5,410 bases of DNA from Candidatus Izemoplasma sp. (lineage in GTDB: Bacteria; Bacillota_I; Bacilli_A; Izemoplasmatales; Izemoplasmataceae), in assembly GCA_007117565.1 (NCBI GenBank), contig SKGG01000059.1:1-5410 (forward strand), given 5' to 3'. Under the pieces are notes generated by a model. That model ran no database searches. It was not told where the DNA came from and saw nothing but the letters and a program-made list of their open reading frames with translations. This document shows positions 1 to 5,410 of this stretch, piece after piece. The stretch's first letter is position 1, and every line of letters starts with the position of its first letter. A program made the translations under genes and the position numbers.

Positions 1-605
1 TACCCGTGCATTTTCAGAAGCTTACCGCGATGGAAAACATGCGTTTCTTTCAAAATCTCTATCAAAAACAAGTACCTATTGAACCACTGTTAGAGCGCGT
101 GGGGCTCTTAGAAGATAAAGACACGTTGGTGGGGTCTTTTTCTAAAGGCATGAAGATGCGTTTAAACTTTGTCAGAGCCATGTTGAACGATCCTAAGGTG
201 CTCTTTTTAGATGAAGTGACCAATGGGCTGGATCCGACCAATGCGCGCATCTTAAAGGATATGATTCAAGAGTTTAAAGAAGCGGGTGGTACGGTCTTAC
301 TCACGACGCATCTTATGCATGACGTCGAAGCGTTGTGTGATCGTGTGGCGTTTATTAAAGATGGGGAGATTGTTGAAACCGCCACGCCAAGAGCACTCAA
401 ACTTAAATACGGTGAGCGTCGTGTGACCGTCGAACATTACCTTAATGGTCGTACCGCCAAAGCAAACTTTGAGCTCGACGGCATCGGCGATAATCCGAAG
501 TTTTTAGAACTGTTAAAAACGCAGAAAATTGAAACCATTCATACAGGTGAAACCTCACTTGAAGAGATTTTTATTCAGATCACTGGGCGTGATCTTCGTG
601 GCTAA
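1..605 (+). CDS. ABC transporter ATP-binding subunit, 5'-truncated by window edge
   Basis: Cytoplasmic ATPase subunit of an ABC-2 type exporter, which would power the two permeases encoded directly downstream. The first complete codon is at position 3, and the reading frame is open to the window edge. The GTG at 6 is probably internal: the Walker A motif and Q-loop glutamine are absent and must lie upstream. From codon 6 the order is: the family segment HFQKLTAMEN (residues 2-11); a signature-type motif SFSKGM (about 44-49, a usual ABC-2 variant of LSGGQ); Walker B with catalytic Glu in LFLDEVTNGLDP (about 66-77); and the H-loop in LLTTHLMHDVEALCDRV (about 98-114). A C-terminal extension ends in the typical SLEEIFIQITGRDL. 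The Walker B region has Val where DEPT is usual. The family is certain; the substrate is not. The gene overlaps permease 1 by 8 nt. Confidence 0.95.
   Translation, partial: PVHFQKLTAMENMRFFQNLYQKQVPIEPLLERVGLLEDKDTLVGSFSKGMKMRLNFVRAMLNDPKVLFLDEVTNGLDPTNARILKDMIQEFKEAGGTVLLTTHLMHDVEALCDRVAFIKDGEIVETATPRALKLKYGERRVTVEHYLNGRTAKANFELDGIGDNPKFLELLKTQKIETIHTGETSLEEIFIQITGRDLRG
585..593 (+). promoter_or_regulatory. Ribosome binding site deciding the GTG start of permease 1
   Basis: GGGCGTGAT matches most of the extended Shine-Dalgarno GGAGGTGAT and ends 4 nt before the GTG at 598. It lies wholly inside the end of the ATPase gene, which suits translational coupling. The second permease has a similar arrangement (GGTGA at 1305-1309, 4 nt before its ATG), which supports choosing 598 over the longer in-frame starts at 529 and 589. 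Confidence 0.55.
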
Positions 606-1317
606 AACACGTTGGTTTTTTATCCAAGAAGTCACGCGCTTAGTTAAATATAAGATTATCCAAATATCGTTTTTACTCGCGCTTATGTGGTGTGGCATCT
701 TATGGCTGGTAGGTTCAGAAGGCGCGCAAACGTTTCTACCTTTATTCTTGTTTATCGATGCGTCTGTGATGAGTTTGATGATGATTGGCGCCATTCTCTT
801 TTATGAGCGTCAAGAGAACACTTTAAAACCACTGCTCGTTACCCCGATTTCGGTGACCCATGTGATTGTGATTCGTTTGTTCTTAGGGGTCTTGATTGCG
901 CTACAATCGATGCTGATTTTAGGTCTCTTTTCACGTTTTGTTTTGGACGTCCAGATTGCGCTTTGGTGGTGGGTGTTTGTGGTCAGTGTGATTGCCTTTG
1001 CGCATTCAGTGATTGGCTTTTCTTTAACCCTTAAAGTGAAGGATTTTAATGCTTTATTGATGAGCATTGTGTTCTTTATGTTTGTCTTTGGCTTTCCGAC
1101 CATCTTTTTTGCCTTAGGTGTCATCAGTGATACGTTTGAACCTTTCTTGTTTCTCTCACCGACGCATGGGGCGTTTATTCTCATTGAACACGGCATGACG
1201 CAAGCAGTCAGTTTATGGCAGTTACTTTTAGCCCTCGCCTATCTCGTCGTCGTGAGTGTGGGGTTATTAAAGTATTGGATTATCCCAAATTATGCCTTAC
1301 TGGGGGTGAAAGAATGA
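598..1317 (+). CDS. ABC-2 type exporter permease, subunit 1 (239 aa)
   Basis: Integral membrane subunit of the exporter. I chose the GTG at 598. It overlaps the ATPase stop by 8 nt, has a Shine-Dalgarno-like GGGCGTGAT just upstream, and gives a short basic cytoplasmic N-terminus (AKTRWFFIQEVTRLVKYK). The longer reading frame from 529 would merely re-read the ATPase tail. About six hydrophobic segments are visible by eye (roughly residues 19-39, 46-68, 90-112, 123-145, 150-176 and 205-226). Between segments 2 and 3 lies the ABC-2 landmark YERQENTLKPLLVTP (69-83), which in this superfamily sits in a cytoplasmic region facing the ATPase. Length and gene order match the small permeases found beside fluoroquinolone-exporter-like ATPases, but that name is inherited from a distant mycobacterial system and does not establish substrate. 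It ends in TGA within an ATGA overlap with permease 2. Confidence 0.9.
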   Translation: MAKTRWFFIQEVTRLVKYKIIQISFLLALMWCGILWLVGSEGAQTFLPLFLFIDASVMSLMMIGAILFYERQENTLKPLLVTPISVTHVIVIRLFLGVLIALQSMLILGLFSRFVLDVQIALWWWVFVVSVIAFAHSVIGFSLTLKVKDFNALLMSIVFFMFVFGFPTIFFALGVISDTFEPFLFLSPTHGAFILIEHGMTQAVSLWQLLLALAYLVVVSVGLLKYWIIPNYALLGVKE

Positions 1318-2105
1318 GTCATCGCTATTTAAGATTACTCAAGTATGAATTTAAACACATCACACGTGATCACATGACGATTGTCTTTCTAGTGTATCCC
1401 CTGTTGATTTTGTTGTTAGGGAGTTATGTGCTGCCGTTAATTTTAGAAGAGTTCGGCGGGGGTCAACCGGGTCAGTATGTGGCTTCCTTGGTGGTCATCT
1501 TAATCCTCGGTTCTTTAGCGCCTTTTATCGGCGGGGCGATGTTTGGCTTTTTGATGCTTGATCATCAAGATGAAAACACCTTAGATTCGTTACGCGTGAC
1601 ACCGATGTCTTTAAAAGGATATTTAGGGTTTAAGGCCATTTATACGTATCTTTTAGCGGTTTTGTCGGGCGTGGTGGTTCTTTATGGCGTGAAAGTTTTA
1701 AGTGGGGACGGCTACACGGTGATGGGGATGAATGTGCTTGACGGCTTTACCTTCACAAATGTCTTCTTATACGCCGTGGTCGCAGGACTTTTAGCGCCCA
1801 TCTTTGGCTTCTTGTTAGCGTCACTGGGTAAAAATAAGATTGAAGGGTTTGCCTATATGAAAACACTAGGCATCTTTGCGATTTTACCGGCGATGTTGGC
1901 TTGGGAAGTGATGCAAGATGCACGTCAGTATTTTTTAGGTTTTATGCCGACGTTCTGGCCTTTAAAAGCACTCATGATGGATGCAGGATTGTTAGAAAAT
2001 GACGCGAACTTACCCTTTGCGCTGTATTTGATTATAGGGTTGCTGTATGGTCTTGGCTTACTCTTTTTCTTAAGTCGCTTGTTTTATAAGAAAGTGCAAC
2101 AATAA
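1314..2105 (+). CDS. ABC-2 type exporter permease, subunit 2 (263 aa)
   Basis: Second membrane subunit of the same exporter. The ATG at 1314 forms an ATGA overlap with the preceding stop and has GGGGGTGA (1302-1309) just upstream. The frame is open back to 1215, but that stretch is only the out-of-frame permease 1 gene. Residues 1-20 are basic and cytoplasmic (SHRYLRLLKYEFKHITRDH). About six hydrophobic segments follow (roughly 22-43, 57-82, 105-130, 147-171, 183-200 and 233-255). The motif LDHQDENTLDSLRVTP (82-97) lies at the same place as ENTLKPLLVTP in permease 1, so the two subunits are probably diverged paralogues that pair as a heterodimer. A glycine-rich polar stretch (EEFGGGQPGQ, 45-54) makes the first external loop. 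The gene ends in TAA immediately followed by, and partly within, a terminator hairpin, so it is the last gene of the operon. Confidence 0.92.
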   Translation: MSHRYLRLLKYEFKHITRDHMTIVFLVYPLLILLLGSYVLPLILEEFGGGQPGQYVASLVVILILGSLAPFIGGAMFGFLMLDHQDENTLDSLRVTPMSLKGYLGFKAIYTYLLAVLSGVVVLYGVKVLSGDGYTVMGMNVLDGFTFTNVFLYAVVAGLLAPIFGFLLASLGKNKIEGFAYMKTLGIFAILPAMLAWEVMQDARQYFLGFMPTFWPLKALMMDAGLLENDANLPFALYLIIGLLYGLGLLFFLSRLFYKKVQQ

Positions 2106-2126
2106 AGGCGTTTAGGCGCCTTTTTT
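2104..2126 (+). terminator. Rho-independent terminator of the ABC exporter operon
   Basis: The 7-bp perfect stem AAAGGCG (2104-2110) pairs with CGCCTTT (2117-2123) around the 6-nt loop TTTAGG. The T run extends to 2126, giving six consecutive T after the GC core. The left arm starts inside the TAA stop of permease 2, so the transcript ends almost at the last codon. Confidence 0.88.
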
Positions 2127-2173
2127 GTTGTTTTAAACGGACTTAAAATAACCGCGTAAGAGTCAAGGATTCA

Positions 2174-2192
2174 TGCTATAATGGGGATGGAG
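2174..2192 (+). promoter_or_regulatory. Extended -10 promoter and ribosome binding site for serine dehydratase
   Basis: TGCTATAAT (2174-2182) is a perfect TATAAT hexamer at 2177-2182 with the TGn extension. No good TTGACA lies 16-18 bp upstream (the sequence around 2153-2160 is CGCGTAAG), so the promoter should depend on the extended -10. Transcription is expected to start near 2187-2191. The only Shine-Dalgarno candidate, GGAG at 2189-2192, is 8 nt before the ATG at 2201. The leader would therefore be only about 10-14 nt, and the ribosome site would sit at or near the 5' end of the message. The promoter lies just after the exporter terminator, so the downstream genes form a separate unit. 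Confidence 0.75.
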
Positions 2193-2200
2193 TTGATGGT

Positions 2201-3406
2201 ATGCAATCTTTAAAAGCGCTCTATAAAATCGGCCATGGACCTTCGAGCTCTCACACGATGGGTCCGAAAATTGCGGCCGAGCGATTTCTTGAGCGTTATC
2301 CTGATCATCAGTATGAAGTGGTTCTTTATGGGTCCTTGTCTTTAACCGGTAAAGGCCATTTAACCGATTGGATCATTGAACAAACCTTACCAGGGGTAAA
2401 AGTGCGTTTTAGTTCTGATTTTTTACCAGCCCATCCCAATGCGCTGGATTTTATCAGTTATAAAGATCATCAACAAGTGGGCTTTATGCGTGTGTATAGT
2501 GTGGGTGGGGGCGACATTGTCATTGAAGGTGAAACCGCCAACGAATCAGCCTTTATTTACTCGCATCGCTCCTTTAAAGAGATTAAAGCTTACTGTGAGG
2601 CTGAAAAACTGAATTTATACCAATACGTCAAACGCTTTGAAGGCGATGATATTGATGGCTTTTTACACACCATTTGGCGCGCCATGAAAGCCAGTATTGA
2701 ACGTGGGTTATCCAACGAAGGTGTGTTACCCGGCCGTTTGAAAGTTAAACGGAAAGCGCCCGATTTAATTAATAAAAAAATGAAAAACGAAGTGCAAGAG
2801 ATTCGTGAATCACGTCTTGTAAGTGCGTACGCCTTTGCGGTGAATGAAGAAAACGCTGCGGGCGGTGTCATTGTGACCGCGCCGACGTGTGGGGCGTCAG
2901 GCACGATGCCAGCGGTGCTTTATTACATGCAAGAGCGGCATCATTTTAGTGACCAAAAGATTGTTGAAGCACTGGCTGTTGCTGGCATCATCGGCAACCT
3001 CATCAAACATAACGCTTCAATCAGTGGCGCTGAAGCGGGCTGCCAAGCGGAAGTGGGCAGTGCGTGTTCAATGGCCGCAGCGGCGCACGCACAGTTATTT
3101 AAGTTGTCACTTGATCAAATAGAATACGCCGCAGAAATTGCCCTTGAACATCATTTAGGCTTAACCTGTGACCCCATTGGAGGTTACGTCCAAATTCCTT
3201 GTATTGAGCGCAACGCCGTAGCAGCAATGCGTGCGATTCATGCGTGTGGTCTGGCTTACTTTTTAAGTGATTCAAGAAAGATTGATTTAGATACGATCAT
3301 TCAAACGATGTATGAAACAGGCAAAGACATGCCTGCAAATTACCGTGAAACCAGCTGTGGTGGGTTAGCGATTTACTACCAAGACAAAGAAATCACAAAG
3401 GAGTAA
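2201..3406 (+). CDS. sdaA: L-serine dehydratase (L-serine ammonia-lyase), single-chain, iron-sulfur
   Basis: Cytoplasmic enzyme that deaminates L-serine to pyruvate and ammonia using an oxygen-sensitive [4Fe-4S] cluster. The start is certain: MQSLKALYKIGHGPSSSHTMGP is the normal beginning of the family. The beta domain spans roughly residues 1-145, with the SSSHTMGP motif (15-22), GKGHLTD (50-56) and SVGGGDI (100-106). The alpha domain follows from about 150, with TAPTCGASG (226-234). Cys281, Cys323 and Cys334 are 42 and 11 residues apart, the spacing I recall for the three cluster ligands of the Legionella enzyme (343, 385, 396). At 401 aa it is shorter than the roughly 455-aa E. coli/Legionella type and shows no evident ACT or extra allosteric domain, which fits the compact beta-alpha fused class. 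The tail lacks the usual terminal Cys, but Cys386 occurs in ETSCGG. It has its own promoter and is followed after 3 bp by the rRNA methyltransferase gene. Confidence 0.96.
   Translation: MQSLKALYKIGHGPSSSHTMGPKIAAERFLERYPDHQYEVVLYGSLSLTGKGHLTDWIIEQTLPGVKVRFSSDFLPAHPNALDFISYKDHQQVGFMRVYSVGGGDIVIEGETANESAFIYSHRSFKEIKAYCEAEKLNLYQYVKRFEGDDIDGFLHTIWRAMKASIERGLSNEGVLPGRLKVKRKAPDLINKKMKNEVQEIRESRLVSAYAFAVNEENAAGGVIVTAPTCGASGTMPAVLYYMQERHHFSDQKIVEALAVAGIIGNLIKHNASISGAEAGCQAEVGSACSMAAAAHAQLFKLSLDQIEYAAEIALEHHLGLTCDPIGGYVQIPCIERNAVAAMRAIHACGLAYFLSDSRKIDLDTIIQTMYETGKDMPANYRETSCGGLAIYYQDKEITKE
3397..3403 (+). promoter_or_regulatory. Ribosome binding site of the 23S rRNA methyltransferase gene
   Basis: AAAGGAG ends 6 nt before the ATG at 3410 and directly abuts the TAA stop (3404-3406) of the serine dehydratase gene. 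A strong site with a 3-bp intergenic gap indicates co-transcription and fixes the start codon. Confidence 0.85.
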
Positions 3407-3409
3407 TCG

Positions 3410-4744
3410 ATGGAAAAACACCGCGTAGAGTTTGTAGATTTAACGCATGATGGGAAAGGTGTATGTAAACTGGATGGCTATCCGGTTTTTGTCGATTACG
3501 CTTTAAAAGGAGAAGTCGCGGATATCGTCATCACCAAACGTCGCAAAACCTTTGGCTTTGGTCGTTTGGTTGACGTCATCGAGCCCTCGCCTTTTCGTAA
3601 AGAACCCTTATGTGAATACTATGAGCTTTGTGGTGGTTGTCAGATCATGCATATGCATTATCAAACACAACTGGATTTTAAACAGTACCGGACTCAGGAA
3701 ACACTCAAGCGCATCGGTGGTTTAGACGTCACGGTAAAAGCACCTTTAGCGATGAAAAACCCTTTTTATTATCGTCATAAAGTGGTGGTGTTCTTTTCGC
3801 AAAAAGGGAAAACCATTCGCGCTGGGTTTCATAAAGCATCGAGTCATGAAGTGGTGGACATTAAAAAATGTGTGATCAGTCAAAAACGCCTATTTGATGT
3901 GGTCAAAATCCTTAAAGCTCTCGCACAAGAAGGGTTGATTCACGTTCATGAAGAACATCAGCCGGCGTTTTTAAAAGCAGCGATGATACGGTTGTCTAAA
4001 GCCGATCAAAGTCTTTCGCTTACCCTCATTACCCATCATCAAAAATGGCCACAAAAGAAAGCCTTTGTGGAAGCGATGACGAATCGTTGTCCTGAGATAA
4101 AGACCTTAGTTTGGAATATTCAACCCAAAGATAAAGGCCCTCATCTCGGACCAAAAAGCCATGTCTTATACGGGGAAGATGTGCTTTATGAAACCTTAGG
4201 AACCATCCAATATCGTTTAACGCATGACGCATTTTTCCAAGTCAACCCTGAGCAAATGGATGCGATTTTAGATAGTATTTTGACGCACGCCGATTTAAAA
4301 GAAACAGATCGGGTGTTGGATGCTTATTGTGGGTTAGGCGCCATCGGACTTAACCTTGCGCACAAAGTCCATTCAGTGCTAGGTGTAGACATTACCAAAG
4401 CGGCGATTGATAACGCTAAAAAAGCTGCGAAAGAGGCAGGCATCACACACGCTAAGTTCTTATGTGGCTCGGTCGAAACGGTGATGGCTAAAGCACGAGG
4501 CGCCTTTGATGTGGTGGTCTTAGACCCACCACGAAAAGGCGCAGATGAACGTTTCTTAGAACAATTGGTGGCGCTGAATCCTCGCTTAGTCATCTATGTT
4601 TCGTGTAATGTAGCCACTTTAGCCCGCGATCTGAAATACTTAGTGAGTGAAGGGTATCAGATCTCGTATGTTCAACCGGTCGATATGTTTGCGCAAACGG
4701 CACACATTGAAACGGTCACCATACTCTCTTTAAATAACGATTAA
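3410..4744 (+). CDS. rlmD: 23S rRNA (uracil-5-)-methyltransferase, RlmD/RlmCD family
   Basis: SAM-dependent enzyme that makes 5-methyluridine in 23S rRNA. Position 1939 is the classical RlmD target; some Gram-positive relatives (RlmCD) also modify 747, and sequence alone does not decide which applies. An N-terminal TRAM RNA-binding domain covers about residues 1-58. Fe-S ligands are Cys68, Cys74 and Cys77 (CX5CX2C in CEYYELCGGC) plus Cys154 (KKCVIS). A central substrate domain follows, then FFQVNP (275-280). The Rossmann methyltransferase domain has the SAM loop DAYCGLGAIG (304-313), DITKAAI (327-333) and DPPRKG (372-377). The nucleophile is Cys399 in SCN, and the base is Glu434 in HIETV. Their 35-residue separation equals that of E. 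coli RumA Cys389 and Glu424. The 444-aa length is normal and no key residue is missing. The gene is second in a unit with serine dehydratase and is followed by a strong terminator. Confidence 0.95.
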   Translation: MEKHRVEFVDLTHDGKGVCKLDGYPVFVDYALKGEVADIVITKRRKTFGFGRLVDVIEPSPFRKEPLCEYYELCGGCQIMHMHYQTQLDFKQYRTQETLKRIGGLDVTVKAPLAMKNPFYYRHKVVVFFSQKGKTIRAGFHKASSHEVVDIKKCVISQKRLFDVVKILKALAQEGLIHVHEEHQPAFLKAAMIRLSKADQSLSLTLITHHQKWPQKKAFVEAMTNRCPEIKTLVWNIQPKDKGPHLGPKSHVLYGEDVLYETLGTIQYRLTHDAFFQVNPEQMDAILDSILTHADLKETDRVLDAYCGLGAIGLNLAHKVHSVLGVDITKAAIDNAKKAAKEAGITHAKFLCGSVETVMAKARGAFDVVVLDPPRKGADERFLEQLVALNPRLVIYVSCNVATLARDLKYLVSEGYQISYVQPVDMFAQTAHIETVTILSLNND

Positions 4745-4755
4745 TGATAAATATA

Positions 4756-4804
4756 AAAGAAGAAGCATCTAACCTCTAAAATGACGGTTAGATGCTTCTA
4801 TTTT
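4756..4804. terminator. Rho-independent terminator, probably bidirectional, between convergent genes
   Basis: A perfect 14-bp stem pairs AGAAGCATCTAACC (4761-4774) with GGTTAGATGCTTCT (4786-4799) around an 11-nt loop. After one A-A mismatch, AAAG (4756-4759) can pair with TTTT (4801-4804). The right flank supplies a short T run for the + strand methyltransferase unit. The left flank ATATAAAAGAAG reads as a T-rich tract on the - strand and can serve the hydrolase gene. Confidence 0.9.
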
Positions 4805-4868
4805 ACACTGATAAATACAGGGTGATCAGGGTTGATATGACTGCAGTCTTGGCTCGGTTTTTAACCAT
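4803..4868 (-). CDS. Possible 21-codon small ORF with a basic start and hydrophobic tail
   Basis: On the - strand an ATG at 4868-4866 opens a 21-codon frame ending in TAA at 4805-4803, at the foot of the terminator hairpin. The peptide starts MVKNRAK and continues with a mostly hydrophobic stretch ending LITLYLSV, so it could be a tiny membrane-associated peptide. AAGGGA (4877-4872), overlapping the hydrolase stop codon, lies 3 nt upstream and could act as a Shine-Dalgarno site, though the spacing is short. No homologue is recognised. A frame this short arises easily by chance, so this is only a candidate. Confidence 0.2.
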   Translation of the reverse strand: MVKNRAKTAVISTLITLYLSV

Positions 4869-4875
4869 GCATCCC

Positions 4876-5410
4876 TTAATGCAAAAGCTCTTTGGCTAGG
4901 ATTGCATAAAATGGGTCTTTCGCATCACGTTCTTTCCAAGGTGTATGCCTACAATTTCTAAGCGTATAGAAGTTCGGTATCTTTATGACTTTTTCAAGGG
5001 AAGCTTTGATCGCGTAATCAGGATGTGGATCTTGGTCGCCATGTATCGCGATAACCTCACAGGTAATGTTTTGTCCCATGGCCATCATCTCACCGCGTTT
5101 TCGCATCGCGAACGCTCCTTGCCAGATAGAAGCGAACACTTCAAATGAATAATATTCATCATCAAAAGGTAACTCAAGGGGATTATGGGAATCGATTTTA
5201 TCCATGAGACGACCATATTGTCGGAACACATCATCCATACCTTCTTTTTTAGGGTTTGTAAAATGTTTACGCAATCTTGTTAGTTCTAATGCCTCTTTTT
5301 GTGTCAGTTTGCTCTCACGCTTTTTCCGTAGGTCGTCTAGATGTAAGTCTTCTAGCATGCCGCTTGAAACGAGAATCAGTTTTTTTACTTTTTCTGGATA
5401 ACTTGCAGCA
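4876..5410 (-). CDS. Alpha/beta-hydrolase, C-terminal part (5' end beyond the window)
   Basis: Predicted soluble hydrolase of the alpha/beta-fold superfamily. The frame has no stop through the right edge. Reading leftward from 5409 gives ASYPEKVKKLILVSSG, the strand and helix that normally follow the nucleophile elbow GxSxG, so the serine lies outside the window and the ATG at 5358 is internal. Next comes a charged helical cap region (about 60 residues after that Met, rich in Lys, Arg, Glu and Leu). The core then resumes with EVIAIHGDQDPHP, whose second Asp (codon 5029-5031) is the likely catalytic acid, and NCRHTPWKERDAKDPFYAIL, whose His (codon 4945-4947) is the likely catalytic base. The residue before that His is Arg (AGG) rather than the usual Gly. 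Of the protein, 177 residues are visible. The specific substrate cannot be assigned; proline-iminopeptidase-like names would be guesses. The gene converges on the methyltransferase gene. Confidence 0.88.
   Translation of the reverse strand, partial: AASYPEKVKKLILVSSGMLEDLHLDDLRKKRESKLTQKEALELTRLRKHFTNPKKEGMDDVFRQYGRLMDKIDSHNPLELPFDDEYYSFEVFASIWQGAFAMRKRGEMMAMGQNITCEVIAIHGDQDPHPDYAIKASLEKVIKIPNFYTLRNCRHTPWKERDAKDPFYAILAKELLH

Noticed and set aside
529..597. Longer N-terminus for permease 1 beginning at ATG 529
   Set aside because: It would overlap the ATPase gene by 77 nt and adds a stretch that only re-reads the conserved ATPase C-terminus in another frame. GTG 598 has a better-placed ribosome site.
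810..1196. A 128-codon open frame on the - strand inside permease 1, plus other antisense frames at 2590-2904, 4029-4232 and 4324-4593
   Set aside because: They lie opposite well-supported genes. Their Lys-, Ser- and Thr-rich translations resemble the complement of hydrophobic or ordinary coding sequence, and no family motifs are visible.
1215..1313. Longer N-terminus for permease 2 beginning at ATG 1215
   Set aside because: The added 33 residues are an out-of-frame reading of permease 1, while ATG 1314 has a ribosome site and a typical ATGA coupling.
1..2126. Antibiotic resistance function (fluoroquinolone export) for the ABC operon
   Set aside because: Only gene order and general permease type resemble the mycobacterial system. 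No residue visible here establishes substrate.
2140..2164. Imperfect dyad GACTTA ... TAAGAGTC upstream of the promoter, a possible operator
   Set aside because: The arms are only 4 bp each, with a 2-nt bulge and a long spacer. This is too weak to separate from chance without comparative data.
2187..2213. Eight-codon ORF starting ATGGAGTTG that overlaps the serine dehydratase start out of frame
   Set aside because: It begins at or beside the predicted transcription start, has no ribosome site and encodes nothing recognisable. Chance ATG triplets in a G-rich stretch explain it.
4945..5148. + strand open frames at 4945-5148 and 5204-5401
   Set aside because: Both lie antisense to the hydrolase gene, whose catalytic motifs make it the real coding strand. 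Neither has recognisable protein features.

Overview
The window looks like an ordinary, gene-dense chromosomal segment from a Bacillota/Mycoplasmatota-like bacterium of moderate GC content. Grounds are Shine-Dalgarno sites of the AGGAGGTGA type, an exact TATAAT with a TG extension, short intergenic gaps, and protein types typical of that group: an ABC-2 exporter with two separate permeases, a roughly 400-residue single-chain serine dehydratase, and an RlmD/RlmCD-type methyltransferase. TGA is used as a stop (ATGA junction at 1314-1317) and Trp is TGG, so the standard bacterial code applies and a UGA=Trp mollicute is unlikely. The exact lineage cannot be fixed from sequence alone.

Left region (1-2126, + strand): the 3' part of a three-gene ABC exporter operon. 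An ATP-binding subunit, cut off by the window edge, overlaps permease 1 by 8 nt. Permease 1 overlaps permease 2 by 4 nt (ATGA). A Rho-independent terminator that begins inside the last stop codon closes the unit. The two permeases look paralogous and probably form a heterodimer driven by the ATPase. The arrangement resembles exporters often labelled 'fluoroquinolone transporter', but the substrate is unknown.

Middle region (2127-4804, + strand): a second transcription unit with a strong extended -10 promoter and a very short leader. It carries a single-chain iron-sulfur L-serine dehydratase (L-serine to pyruvate plus ammonia) and, 3 bp later, a 23S rRNA m5U methyltransferase of the RlmD/RlmCD family. 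Both enzymes carry Fe-S cysteine sets whose spacing agrees with characterised relatives. A 14-bp perfect hairpin with A-rich and T-rich flanks closes the unit and may stop transcription from both sides.

Right region (4806-5410, - strand): a convergent alpha/beta-hydrolase gene. Only the C-terminal 177 residues, with the catalytic Asp and His, lie in the window. A possible 21-codon ORF lies between its stop and the terminator.

I found no mobile element, CRISPR array, tRNA, rRNA, riboswitch or evident new defence or biosynthetic system. The points most worth checking are the relocated or missing fourth cysteine in the serine dehydratase, the Gly-to-Arg change beside the hydrolase catalytic His, the near-leaderless promoter, and the small ORF at 4803-4868.
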